From positions 1-64,000 of the forward strand of contig VDFB02262634.1 of NCBI GenBank assembly GCA_007258455.2: a DNA stretch of 64,000 bases, read 5' to 3'. Made by a program: the position numbers and the translations under genes. The DNA comes from Sequoia sempervirens. Taxonomy: Eukaryota > Streptophyta > Pinopsida > Cupressales > Cupressaceae. The notes beneath the pieces were generated by a model. The model was not told the DNA's origin. It did no database searches and saw only the letters and a program-made list of their open reading frames with translations. Below, piece by piece: positions 11,692-23,577 of the stretch (position 1 is its first letter; every line of letters starts with the position of its first letter).

Positions 11692-14287
11692 CGGCAACAT
11701 GTTGCACAAACATCTGTTTGTTGCACTAGTGTCCCCAAAAAAATTCCCCCATCATCACTACACACCACCACCAAGTGGATGGAAAGCGGATGGATGAGGT
11801 GGAATAGCATATTTGGGTTTGATTTTCCTATGGTAAGGGGTGTAAATGGGGAATTTACATGCGGTGCAAATTCTCTTGCTGAACTTTTCACAAAATCCTC
11901 CGACTAAATTAATTAATTGGTTGATTTAGACTAATTAACCCCCATTACCTTACCCTCCAATGTTTAATTTTACTTTATCCCTTAATCGTTGTCTATTTAA
12001 TCATAGTCATTGAAATTGAGCACATGGATCACAATCTAAACTTGTCATCATGTGAGAAGTATCCCTCCCACCTTTTTCCTCTCATATGTGAAAGGATGAA
12101 AAATTCTACATAAGTTTTCATTTAATCATAGTCATTGAAATTGAGCACATGGATCACAATCAAAACTTGTCGTCATGTGACAAGTATCCCTCCCACCTTT
12201 GTCCTCTCATATGTGGAAGGATGGTAAAGTCTACAGAAGTTTTCATATCATCCATCCATTTTATAATCTCTAAATCTCAGTCGCTCACATAGGATATACC
12301 CTAGTGTTCACCTAATGAAATTCTAAATCTTAGTCCTACCATCATGTTGTTCAAAGAGTTGATCGATTAGACAACACGGGCCTTTCTTTGGAACACTTTT
12401 TAGAATTGGGAAAAAGGGCACGTGTACACCCCAACTGTACACAGCTGTGTAATACCGATTGTGTTGGTACCTACAGTGTAAGAATTATTCCTTAGTTTTT
12501 GAAAATAACTTCTTAAAATAGTTACACATCCATTTTTTTATTTATTTTTTATAACATCGATTGTGATGGTACTTAGAGTGTAAGAATTAGTCCTAGTTTC
12601 TTAAAAGGGGAGATGGTTGATCTGATAATTCATAATTGAATGAAATGCATTTTTTAGATTTAAAAATCCATAAATTATGTGATATCGTATCAACACACAA
12701 ACAAAACATATAAAAAAAAAGCATACTGAAGTGGCATCATTTGATGATGTGAACCTCAACTTTAATTATAAGCAAGGATCTTATTATGTAAGCTACTATA
12801 AAAAACTGTTATTTGAAATTACCATTCAAAATATTTGAGAGGTACAACATTAAAGTGCTCAGCTATTAGGCAGGTCATCTCGAGTATGAATACATTTTCA
12901 AATAATACAAGATATTTTATTATTTGAACTGTAATTTTTACAAATTTGAAAAGGACCCACCAATCAGACAGTCTCATTCAATAAGTTTATGAGGTGCAAT
13001 GTAAATTAATCAATTTTTAACATGACTGATAGGTGCATACGCCAGAACTATACTTTTCATTTCTAACACCTAATCATTTGCAGTAATAAATTTAAAATAT
13101 GGAAAAAAATAATAATTTTAAATCATGCTTGATTTTTTTTTATTTTTTTTTATATGACTTGTTCTCGAGACGCTTTAAATATTAGTTTTAGGAGTATGTC
13201 TTATAATTTTTTCTTTTTTAAATCCAATTTACATTTACTCTTAAAATTGAAGATTAGGCAAGAAATAACCCTCTAAAATTGTAGAGGCAATTCAATGACG
13301 GGCTCATCAAGCACCAATGGGTTACATTATCTTCTTATAATTGTTTCTTTTTTGTGGATACAATTTTAAAGATTTTATAACACCAGCAAAACTACCACAT
13401 ACAGAAAAGGATTGAATATTACTAGACTTGGCAGCTTTGACATTAGGATACACTTTGTTGATTTATAATTTGAAAAGTAGTCAGCATTCAATTTTTTCAG
13501 ACCGTCACCTGTAATGGATAATTCAAAGCTTTCATATTCCGTGTACTGTCACACTCGAATAGCTTTGAAATTCGACATTATATTTTAAAAGCTTCCCTCA
13601 AAAGTAAAATGTGCTTCAAATGTGTGGTTTGAGTTCTGAGCAGTACTCTATCATCTAAGATTCTAGCCAATCATTATACAGACTTGAACATCTGCTAAAA
13701 GAAAATTTAACACCTGAAAAATATATAAACAATATATAGCTGCTGATTGGTTGATTCTAACATCAACAGATCATATTTTCCTGTAGGTGCAGGTAAGATT
13801 TGGAATTCAAAATTAATTAATGGTCATACATTGAAACATTGTGCGAATATGAGCTGGACGGGCTAAGGATTTAACTGTATAAGAGTCTTGCATTAACTCA
13901 TTTGGTGAAAAGAGTGCTAAATTTTTGAATTTAGATTATTATAACTTGCAGTGATTTAATAATCCCCAAAGATTTTGTCAATTCAGACAACTTGAAACAG
14001 CATAGCATTACACAGAGTTTTAAGAAGTTTATACCATTGTCAAACCATGAGAACATACATTATCTCTATCAGTGTGCCCCAGTATATATTTTTAACACGA
14101 ACCCTTAATCAACTATAAATTTGTGTTATATTGTCATTAAATGCTTTGCATAGTTTCCTAGAAAATATTAACACTCGAGTACAGTTGAATACTAAAAAAG
14201 AGTGACAATGCAGGGAAAAAGAGCTAAACAAATGGAAGTTTCTGCAAATGGCCTCTAGTTCTTTATTGCAATAAGATACATACTTTA
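11692..14287. repeat. composite repeat block X, copy 1
   Basis: Non-coding block of ~2.6 kb, found again at 17.12-19.80 kb (whole), 22.91-23.58 kb (3' part) and 27.63-29.78 kb (5' part). It starts near GGCAACATG and ends at TATATTAATTG. It holds a direct duplication of ~122 bp at 11999-12245. It lacks two short duplications (about 54 bp and 29 bp) that the copies at 17 and 27 kb share. In the 17-kb copy it runs on into the 3' side of the HMG gene, so it may be old flanking DNA of that gene rather than a transposon. Confidence 0.75.
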
Positions 14288-15006
14288 TATTAATTGATCC
14301 TCGAGAAAAGAAAATTCTAAAGTGGATTTTTTAGTAGTGTTTGCTTCTCTTCTAATTACATATCCCATTCTTGAAATGGATGTATATTTTGTTGATCTTA
14401 TTTATAGACCAAGTGTGCTAGAATGATAAAAATTGGTAGGTCTTCAATCATGACAAACATATCATTTCTTTCCTTGAGGGAAATGGTACTTTTTAAATTT
14501 TTATTTTTGAAAGTCCTCAAGCTTCGAAGAAAAGTAATACAATTGAAAATATGTATGGAAGCCATGAAGTGCTATAATTTGAAGAAAATGCCATTACGAA
14601 GGGTCTACTTTTATTAGAGTAGTTGTTCAACAAACAAGATTGTAGTATAAAAAGAGGAGAAAAATTGTCCAGGTTTCAATAATGAACAATCATAAAAAAA
14701 TGTCTATAGGTGAGAATTTGTGTATTGACAACAAATATGAAAAAATTTTCTACAACTTTACAACTTTGAAAATTTACACATACACAAAGAGGAGAAAAAT
14801 TGTTTGTTTTTTGTGGCTAAGGGTTTCCCTTGTTCAAACCCTAGATTGGTAATTAAACCTTGAATTGTGTTGGTGTGAATAAATTTCTTGTACCTAGTTA
14901 TTTCATTTACTAGGGACTTAGGGGACATATTCACATGTTAAGTGTACTTAGGTTCTAATATTTTTTCTAGAAGGTGTTAGTTGTCGTTAATTGCTATCTT
15001 ATCTTA
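14287..15006 (+). mobile_element. gypsy family Y remnant, truncated LTR
   Basis: Same text as 7.71-8.41 kb and 23.58-24.29 kb: RNase H/integrase linker, non-coding stretch, then the first ~32 bp of the LTR. It stops at ATCTTA and jumps straight into the family Z LTR. In the second copy 1.25 kb lies between these points (rest of LTR, leader, chromodomain). So this copy carries a deletion. Confidence 0.7.
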
Positions 15007-15900
15007 TGTAAAGGGATATTGTTGCTTGAATACAGATAGCTGTGATGCAAGCAATCTGATCCGAATAGGCCCAATGTTGGGGGCGCAAAGACCCAGTCAA
15101 TGTGGTAGTAAAGATGATGTGACTTGGTATCTTGAAGTATACGTGTCACAACATTGTATTCAATGGTATCAAGCTCCAACTCAACACTGGAGCCGCGAAC
15201 TAATGCAGTGTTGAAGGAATGTTCTGATAGGACTCTAAATAGTGGTGTTTCTTACTCCAATTGACACGGTTTCCATTCTGAGTTGTGGCAGTGCCAACTC
15301 ACCCAGGTTGTATTACGTGGAAGATCCTATACGTGTCTGTTGCCGTGTTGCATCGAGTTGTTGCATCGAGTCATTATAGACTAACTTATGCTCATGGTTT
15401 GACACCATCTATTGGGGCTCGTGGCTACAAAACAGGTTGCATAATTCAGTACAAATAGAGTGACATTGGATGTTATTGTATTATGAAGGTGAAGTGAATC
15501 TGTATTCTGTATGCAAGTATTCTCTATAGCATTGTAAGCTAATCTAATTGAGGTTTTGGCGAGCCGAAGGGGCTAGTCTTTTGTCGACATTATTTTATGA
15601 TTTAAGTGGGAACCCGAAGTAGTGTTGTAACAAGTGCATGTAGTGTAAGCATTCTCGACTCAGCCGACTTGCATGTACATTGACTTGAGTTGCATACTAC
15701 TACGGCTAAATAAAATAAGCGAGTTACCCACTATATAATGTGTTCAATAATCTGCTTGCATTATTGTTATATTACTGCTTTATATTCTGAGTTGCACTAT
15801 TTAAATTGGCCGAGTTTGCGAGAGTCGCAATCCTGCAAAATTAGATAAGGCGTAGTCCAAGCTGCGAGATCAACCAGATCTCCTTGAGCTCGACGAGACG
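15007..15900 (+). mobile_element. chromodomain-type gypsy LTR (family Z), copy 1
   Basis: Starts TGTAAAGGGATATTG; the copy at 25.54 kb follows a chromodomain and a purine-rich tract, which places this as the LTR start. The 3' end is unclear because the sequence passes directly into RNase H coding text, so gag, protease and RT are missing. Short open frames inside are not genes. A TGGTATCAAGCTCC sequence at about 15.165 kb resembles a primer site but is too far inside to place the LTR end with confidence. Confidence 0.6.
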
Positions 15901-15943
15901 TGGTTTTGGTGCCGCACGAGGTTGGCTCAGGTTGGCCCCGTGA

Positions 15944-17120
15944 CAGTTATTTCAAGTCGCAGGAAAAGCTTGCACCAAAGCAAGCTCATTCGCAAGAGTT
16001 TCTAGCAAAATTTGACTTCGAGCTGCTTTACAATCCTGGATGCCATAATATTGTAGCATATGCATTGATTCAGAAGACTCAACTCACTGCACTAGGAAAG
16101 CAGTCAAGAAAAGGAGCAAGTTAGTTGGGTGTTGCTGAGCACATACTAGAGAAAGTGAAAGAGGGACTCCAGAATGATTCGCAAGCTTATCAAATAGTAA
16201 ATCAAGTCAAAGCTGGACAAACTCGCCATTTCCATCTTCAAGGTGATTTACTCTACTTTACTGGTTCTAGACTATACATACCCAAGTGGAAGGAGTTGTG
16301 CAGGGAGGTCATGTTTGAGTGTCATGATTCTATTTGGGTGGGGCATCCAGGACAGAAGCTCACCCTTGCACTCCTTGAGCGGGCCTATTTCTGGCCCAAT
16401 ATGATAGATGATGTTGAAGCATTTGTGAGGACCTACCTGACTTGTCAGCAAGACAAGGCAGTAACTCAGCTACTTGGTGGCTTGTTACAGCCATTAGCAG
16501 TGCCGGTGCGACCTTGGGCAACCGTAAGTATGGATTTTATAACCTAGCTGCCTTTGGTGGAAGGTCATTCCAGTATAATGGTGGTGGTAGATCACTTCTC
16601 AAAGTAAGCAGTGTTCGTCGCATGTAAACTTCCATGCCCAACTGAGGTAGCAGCTAGGTATTTCTTTCAGTACGTGGTGAAGTAATGGGGAGTTCCTTTA
16701 AGCATTGTGTCTGACAGGGATCCAAGGTTCACGTCCAGTTTTTGGGCTGAGCTCTTCAGACTCATTGGGACGAAGTTGCTCATGTCAACAACCTATCATC
16801 CACAGACATATGGTTAGACCAAGCGAGTGAATGGCATACTGGAGGACTATCTATGACATTACATCTGGGCAGATCAGAAGAATTGGTCACAGTTGTTGGA
16901 TGTGGCCCAGTTCAGTTATAACTTGCAGAAATCGGGATCAAGTAAGTACTCGCTGTTCAAGTTGGTGACGGGGCAGCAGACACTCACGCCTCACACCATT
17001 TTGAGAGGATAAATGGGTCTGAGCTCTAAAGCAGCAGAGTTTGTTAAGGAATTCAATGACAGGATTGATCTTGCGACATATTATCTTATAAAGGCTGTGG
17101 ACCGTATGAAGAGGGATGCG
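15944..17120 (+). pseudogene. chromovirus RNase H end and integrase, copy 1
   Basis: RNase H end reads EFLAKFDFELLYNPG and then the usual ADAL position (here AYAL). From 16125 integrase follows: HHCC zinc finger (HDSIWVGHPG, then YLTCQQDKA), core with VSMDFIT (first Asp), [12 protein letters not shown] (second Asp) and NGILEDYL (Glu). All three catalytic residues remain, but stops follow DFIT and occur several more times to 17.0 kb. Text ends at AVDRMKRDANGN where block X begins. Integrase joins cDNA to host DNA; this copy is inactive. The stop after DFIT is shared with the 27-kb copy, so it predates their duplication. Confidence 0.85.
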
Positions 17121-17123
17121 AAT

Positions 17124-19797
17124 GGCAACATGCTACACAAACATCTTTTAGTCACGCTAGTGTCCCCAAAAAAATTCCCCTATCGTCACTACACACTGCT
17201 GCCAAGTGGATGGAAAGTGGATGGATGAGGTGGAATAGCATTTTTGGGTTTGATTTTCCTATGGTAAGGGGTGTAAATGGGGAATTTACATGGGGTGCCA
17301 ATTCTCTTGCTGGACATTTCACAAAATCCTCTGACTAAATTAATTAATTGGTTGATTTAGGCTAATTAATCCCCATTACCTTACCCTCCAATGTTTAATT
17401 TTACTTTATCCCTTAATCACTGTCTATTTAATCATAGTCATTAAAATTGAGCACATGGATCACAATCTAAACTTGTCATCATGTGACAAGTATCCCTCCC
17501 ACCTTTTTCCTCTCATATGTGAAAGGATGCAAAATTCTACATAAGTTTTCATTTAATCAGTCATTGAAATTGAGCACATGAATCACAATCTAAACTTGTC
17601 ATCATGTGAAAAGTATCCCTCCCACCTTTGTCCTCTCATATGTGGAAGGATACAAAAGTCTACACAAGTTTTCATCTCATCCATCCATTTTATAATATCT
17701 AAATTTCAGTCACTCAGATAGGATATACCCTAGTGTTGCCCTAATGAAATTCTAAATCTTAGTCCTACCATCATGTTGTTCAAAGAGTTGATCGATTAGA
17801 CAACACGGGCCTTTCTTTGGCACACTTTTTAGAATTGGGAAAAAGGGCATGCGTACACCCCAACTGTACATGGCTGCATAATATCGATTGTGGTTGTACC
17901 TACAGTGTAAGAATTATTCCGTAGTTTTTAAAAATAACTTCTTAAAATAGTTATACATCCATTTTTTTTAATTTTTTTTTATAACATCGATTGTGATGGT
18001 ACTTACAGTGTAAGAATTAGTCTCTAGTTTCTTAGAAGGGGAGATGATTGATCTTAGAGTGTAAGAATTAGTCTGTAGTTTCTTAAAAGGGGAGATGGTT
18101 GATCTGATAATTCATAATTGAATGAAATGCATTTTTTAGATTTAAAAATCCATAAATTATGTGATATCGTATCAACACACAAACAAAACATATAAAAAAA
18201 AAGCATACTGAAGTGGCATCATTTGATGAGGTGAACCTCAACTTTAATTATAAGCAAGGATCTTATTATGTAAGCTATTGTAAAAAACTTTTATTTTAAA
18301 GTACCATTTATTAATTTGAGGGGTAGAACATTAGAGTGCTCAACTATTAGGCAAGTCATCTCAAGTATGAATACATTTTCAAACAATACAAGATATTTTA
18401 TTATTTGAACTGTAACTTTTACAAATTTGAAAAGGACCCACCAATCAGACACTCCCATTCAATAAGTCTATGAGGTGCAATGTAAATGAATCAAATTTTA
18501 CCATGATTGATATGTGCATGCACCAGAACTACATTTTTCATTTCTAACACCTAATCATTTGCAGTAATAAAATTAAAATATGGAAAAAAATAATAATTTT
18601 AAATCATGCTTGATTTGTTATTTTTTTTTTATATGACTTGTTCTGGAGACGCTTTAAATATTAGTTTTGGGAGTATGTCTCATAGTTTTTTTTTTTGGTT
18701 TAAATCCAATTTACAATTACTTTAAAATCGAAGATTAGGCAAGAAATAACCCTCTAAAATTGTAGAGGCAATTCAATGACGGGCTCTTCAAGCACCAATG
18801 GGTTACATTATCTTCTTATAATTGTTTCTTTTTTGTGGATACAATTTTAAAGATTTTATAACACCGACAAAACTACCACATACAGAAAAGGATTGAATAT
18901 TACTAGAATTGGCAGCTTTGACATTAGGATACACTTTGTTGATTTATAATTTGATAAGTAGTCAGCATTCAATTTTTTCAGACCATCACCTGTAAAGGAT
19001 AATTCAAAGCTTTCATATTCCGTGATAATTCAAAGCTTTCATATTTCGTGTACTGTCACACTCGAATAGCTTTGAAATTCGACATTATATTTAAAAAGCT
19101 TCCCTCAAAAGTAGAATGTGCTTCAAATGTGTGGTTTGAGGTCAGAGCAGTACTATATCATCTAAGATTCTAGCCAATCATTATACAGACTTGAACATCT
19201 GCTAAAAGAAAATTTAACACCTGAAAAATATATAAACAATATATATCTGCTGATTGGTTGATTCCAACAAATCATATTTTCCTGTAGGTACAGGTAAGAT
19301 CTGGAATTCAAAATTAATTAATGGTCAATACATTGAAACATTGTGCAAATATTAGCTGGACGGGCTAAGGATTTAACTGTATAAGAGTCTTGCATTAGCT
19401 CATTTGGTGAAAAGAGTGCTAAATTTTTGAATTTAGATTATTATAACTTGCAGTGATTTAATAATCCCCAAAGATTTTTTCAATTCAAGACAACTTGAAA
19501 CAGCATAGCATTACGCAGAGTTTTGAGAAGTTTATACCACTGTCAAAGCATGAGTACATACATTATCTCTATCAGTGTGCCCCAGTATATATTTTAACAC
19601 GATCCCTTAATCAACTATAAATTTCTGTTATATTGTCATTAAATGCTTTGCATAGTTTCCTAGAAAATATCAACACTCGAGTACAGCTGAATACTAAAAA
19701 AGAGTGACAATGCAGGGAAAAAGAGCTAAACAAATGGAAGTTTCTGCAAATGGCCTCTAGTTCTTTATTGCAATAAGATACATACTTTATATTAATT
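17124..19797. repeat. composite repeat block X, copy 2
   Basis: Parallel to 11.69-14.29 kb. It has two extra direct duplications: AGTGTAAGAATTAGTC.. at about 18.01-18.08 kb and GATAATTCAAAGCTTTC.. at about 19.01-19.05 kb. Both are shared with copy 4 at 28.5 and 29.5 kb and absent from copy 1. Copy 2 runs without a break into the 3' flank of the ARID-HMG exons, which suggests this is the original position of block X. Confidence 0.75.
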
Positions 19798-20102
19798 GGA
19801 ACAACTAGTTCAACCCAAACCTTAAATCGTGTGGTAAGCACACAATGATAAGCTAAACAAGAAAGCCAGTGGAGTCCAATATAGGTGGAGTACAATTATT
19901 TTTTCCTATGAAAAGTACGCTTGTTTAAAGATTATACTTCTGAAAAATAAGGGTTGCACTAAAACGGACCAAAGCTTACGGTATACCAATTGTAATATTA
20001 CTGTCTATAAAGGCATGGATGTTAAACTACTATTTAGCCAGACAATTAATAATCAAAATTGGAACAAAACAAAATGCTTCAACAGTCAGGAATAATACTT
20101 GC
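19798..20102 (-). other. 3' flank of ARID-HMG exons
   Basis: Single-copy-looking sequence between block X and the stop codon at 20103. Likely 3' untranslated region or flank for the minus-strand gene; no sure polyadenylation signal could be chosen. Confidence 0.4.
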
Positions 20103-20652
20103 TCATGGAGCCACAGATTGCATTAAATATTTAAGTTGTACTGATTTGACTACTGGGAGAACTGCTGGTTCAACCACAACACTCTGAGCCTGAAGTCGCA
20201 AGTATTCACAGATCTCTTTTCTATAGCGCTCTTTTTCTTGTATACCACGCTCTTGATAAGGCTGCCATAAAAAACAAATTAGTATAAACTCAATATAAAC
20301 ATTTTGTATATATGGTTATAAGTAAAACACTAATTTTGTCATTTACATACAAGTTTTTCATTCTCATAGCCAGTTCTGTTCCGCCTTGGTGCATTAGGAT
20401 CCTTCCTAATCATTGGTTTCTTTTTCCGCCTACGTTCAGTCTGATGTTCCGTGACAGAGGCTTTGAGCTCATTACCCACGCTATTCATAAAGAGAGATAC
20501 AATTGCATGTTGTGGTAAAGTGCTGGGAGGAACATTGTACAAAACACCCCTCATTCTCTCTGTCCCAACTGTCACATTGACTAGGTAACCATGCTCAAAT
20601 TTTCCATCAACACAGCCAGTAACAATACTTCCAATAGGTAATGTTGGGTAAA
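20103..20652 (-). pseudogene. ARID-HMG DNA-binding protein, C-terminal exons with gutted HMG box
   Basis: Two minus-strand exons: 20652-20351 and 20261-20103, with AG acceptor at 20653 and GT donor GTATGT after 20351. Exon one gives GCVDGKFEHGYLVNVTVG, then a basic RRRKKKP tract and DPNAPRRNRTGY, as in plant ARID-HMG proteins (HMGB9/HMGB15 type). Exon two gives PYQERGIQEKERYRKE and ends after ~52 codons. Between NRTGY and ENEKL about 34 residues of the HMG box (the FFFAEQH..DREI..ELW part) are missing, in frame and inside one exon. The frame stays open to the stop. These proteins bind AT-rich DNA in the nucleus. Loss of helices 1-2 should abolish box folding. Upstream exons are not adjacent: the copia LTR begins at 20778. 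A matching ARID exon is at 49.65 kb. Confidence 0.75.
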
Positions 20653-20777
20653 CTGCATCAAAGTTGCATTTATGATTAAATTTATTAATATGCACAAAGG
20701 TTTACAGTAATAATACGAAGGGAAGTCCCTAATCAATGAATTATTTAAAATATTCGTTACAAGCAAGGACCTCCAAG

Positions 20778-21104
20778 TGTTAGAACTATCTAGTAATTTC
20801 TACTACCTCCATCCGCTTCAATTGTTTGCATTAAATTCGCCATCTTCACCAGCGTCCGCAATAAGTTCTTCATCTAGAAATGTTGATAGTCAAAGTCTAG
20901 GTTGTTCTTCCACCGTCTGCATTAAAAACTCTTCATCTAGAAATTTCGGTGATAACGCGAGTAAGGGAAATTCCAGAGTCTTATGTATTTTTCTGAAACC
21001 TCTATAAAAGGAGGTAGATGTAACCGTTTCCTGCAAGCAATAAAAATCAAGTTTATTGTGTCGTAGCACATTCTCTTCTATGTTCTGTTTTGCCTCTGCC
21101 CACA
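20778..21104 (+). mobile_element. Ty1/copia 5' LTR (327 bp)
   Basis: Starts TGTTAGAACTATC and ends CCCACA. It is matched by 33876-34337, which differs at many positions and carries an extra 135-bp duplication. Holds a TATA box and an AATAAAAAT-type polyadenylation signal near 21.04 kb. The divergence between LTRs is several percent by eye, so the insertion is not recent. Confidence 0.9.
21003..21010 (+). promoter_or_regulatory. TATA box in copia LTR
   Basis: TATAAAAG inside TCTATAAAAGGAGG, a textbook core promoter position for a short LTR. Conserved at 34236-34243 in the 3' LTR. Confidence 0.65.
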
Positions 21105-21110
21105 TCATAG

Positions 21111-21122
21111 TGGTATCATAGC
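21111..21122 (+). promoter_or_regulatory. copia primer binding site
   Basis: TGGTATCATAGC, six bases after the LTR end, one mismatch from the initiator-Met tRNA complement used by most plant copia elements. Confidence 0.75.
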
Positions 21123-21473
21123 AGGTCGTTGGGAGAGCCAGGAATATTGTGGAGTGCAAAGATTGTTGTGCAGAAGTCAAAAGAAGAGGATTGCTGTCTG
21201 AAGCTGAATACTGAAGATTTATAAAGGCTGAAGCCTTAAGAGGAGTTAAGCCAATCACTATCTATAGCAGAGAAAGGGAGATTGTTGTTTTATGAAGAAA
21301 CTACAAAATCGTTGTAAAAGGTGAACAGAGGTAATGATATGAGCATTAGCTTAAGAATTTATGAAGGTTTTTTGTTCGCATTATTACAAAAAGGATTGTG
21401 ATAGAAAATCCGTGTTACTATAGTTGGGGTTTGAAGTATTTTTTTGAAAAAGATTGTATTTTGTTAAAAAAAA

Positions 21474-22613
21474 ATGGCATTAGGCATGTATCAACAACCT
21501 ATGATTCCAATATTTTCTGGCAAGAATTATGATAATTGGGCTTTTAGAATGAAATTAACATTTGATTCATACGAGTTATCAAAGTATTTTTTTCAAAAAG
21601 ATTGTATTTTGTTAAAAAAAAAAATGGCATTAGGCATGTATCAACAACCTATGATTCCAATATTTTCTGGCAAGAATTATGATAATTGGGCTTTTAGAAT
21701 GAAATTAACATTTGATTCATATGAGTTATCAGACATAGTTTTAAATGGTTATACTGAACCACAAGATGAATCTACTTTAAGTGCTGATGAAAAGAAAAAG
21801 CTTGATGAACATAGGCAAAAGAATAGAAGGGCTTTGTAGATAATTGGACAAGCATTGGATGATTCAGTTGTTGGAAGGATTAAACCAGCCATTACAGCCA
21901 AGCAAGCATGGGACATTCTAGAGACAACATATCAAGGTACTAGTAAGGTAAAAATTGTCAAACTACAAGCACTTAGAAGAGAATTTGAAAATTTGCAAAT
22001 GAAAGATTCTGAATCAATAGACCAATTCACTTATCGTGATACAAATTTGGTTAATCAAATAAGGCAAAATGGTGATGAGCTAATAGATCAAAAGGTTGTA
22101 GAAAAAGTTTTAAGAAGTTTGCCTAGAAAATTTGATGCAATTGTTGTGGTAATTGAGGAATGTAAGGATTTGACTACATATTCTATGGATGAGTTGGTTG
22201 GTTCTTTGAAAAATTATGAAGACAGGTTGAATAGAAATTACAATACCTCATTGGAGAATGCATTCAAAACACAAATGACATTTGGCAGAGGCAGAGGAAG
22301 AGGAAATCCTAGATTTAGAGGAAGAGGAAGAGGAAGATATAATTACCAAAGAGAAGAAAGGAGGAGTCCAGATCTAGGAGGAAGGAGAAATTAAAGTTTC
22401 AACTCAAAAGGACGCAATAACAATCAGGCACCACAAAGGTATGATAAGTCTAATGTTCAATGTTATTATTGCAAGAAGTATGGTCACTTGGCAAATGAAT
22501 ATCGAAAGAAACAAGCAGATATGGGAAAACAAGATGCAAATTTCTCTGAGAGTAGTTCTGAGACATTGTTTATTACTTGTAATGTAGCTCAAAAAAGTAT
22601 GAGTAACATTTGG
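21474..22613 (+). pseudogene. copia gag, first copy
   Basis: Begins MALGMYQQPMIPIFSGKNYD, the N-terminus typical of copia gag, and repeats it 50 codons later through a 150-bp tandem duplication (21.43-21.73 kb). TAG at 21837 interrupts (shared with the 30-kb copy). Then follow the UBN2 region (AWDILETTYQGTSKVK, RSLPRKFDAIVVVIEE), an Arg/Gly-rich basic tract and a CCHC zinc knuckle whose last Cys is Tyr (CYYCKKYGHLANEY). A further TAA at 22392 is private to this copy. Gag forms the particle that packages element RNA. With these lesions it cannot make full protein. Confidence 0.9.
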
Positions 22614-22910
22614 TTTCTTGATAACTGCTTGTAGTAATCATATGACTGGAAATAAAGAGTTGTTTGAGAATTTGGATACTTCAATTAAATTAGAAATTAA
22701 ATTGGGTAATGATAACATAGTGGAAGTCACGGGAAAAGGTGAAATTAATGTAATAACAAAACTTGGTAAAAAAACTATTCTTGATGTTTATTTTGTACCC
22801 AGTTTGAAGCATAATCTCATAAGTGTGAGAGAACTCACCCAAAAGTGCTATATAGTTGCTTTTGAAAACAATGTGTGCACTATATTTGATATTTCTCCTA
22901 GTAACATGGT
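22614..22910 (+). pseudogene. copia protease start, cut off by duplication junction
   Basis: The region usually reading WFLDSGCSNHMTG is broken: the frame gives FLDNC and then stops, and a shifted frame continues CSNHMTGNKELF. So the aspartic protease active-site triplet is lost. The frame then stays open through PSLKHNLISVREL to CTIFDISPSNMV, where it meets block X at TGGT (22907-22910). Integrase, RT and RNase H of this copy are absent. Confidence 0.85.
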
Positions 22911-23577
22911 TTGAGTTCTGAGCAGTACTCTATCATCTAAGATTCTAGCTAATCATTATACAGACTTGAACATCTGCTAAAAGAAAATTTAACACCTGAA
23001 AAATATATAAACAATATATAGCTGCTGATTGGTTGATTCTAACATCAACAGATCATATTTTCCTGTAGGTGCAGGTAAGATTTGGAATTCAAAATTAATT
23101 AATGGTCATACATTGAAACATTGTGCGAATATGAGCTGGACGGGCTAAGGATTTAACTGTATAAGAGTCTTGCATTAACTCATTTGGTGAAAAGAGTGCT
23201 AAATTTTTGAATTTAGATTATTATAACTTGCAGTGATTTAATAATCCCCAAAGATTTTGTCAATTCAGACAACTTGAAACAGCATAGCATTACACAGAGT
23301 TTTAAGAAGTTTATACCATTGTCAAACCATGAGAACATACATTATCTCTATCAGTGTGCCCCAGTATATATTTTTAACACGAACCCTTAATCAACTATAA
23401 ATTTGTGTTATATTGTCATTAAATGCTTTGCATAGTTTCCTAGAAAATATTAACACTCGAGTACAGTTGAATACTAAAAAAGAGTGACAATGCAGGGAAA
23501 AAGAGCTAAACAAATGGAAGTTTCTGCAAATGGCCTCTAGTTCTTTATTGCAATAAGATACATACTTTATATTAATT
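22911..23577. repeat. composite repeat block X, copy 3 (3' part)
   Basis: Matches 13629-14287 and carries the copy-1 variants (TGAGTTCTGAGCAGTACTC, AACATCAACAGATC) rather than the copy-2 variants. Starts abruptly after copia text, marking a tandem duplication junction. Confidence 0.85.

Noticed and set aside
14981..15214. Open frames inside the family Z LTR (also 25434-25747)
   Set aside because: They overlap the LTR start on both strands, repeat in both copies because the LTR repeats, and have no protein match.
20890..21258. 122-codon minus frame over the copia LTR
   Set aside because: It is antisense to the LTR and primer region; chance frame.
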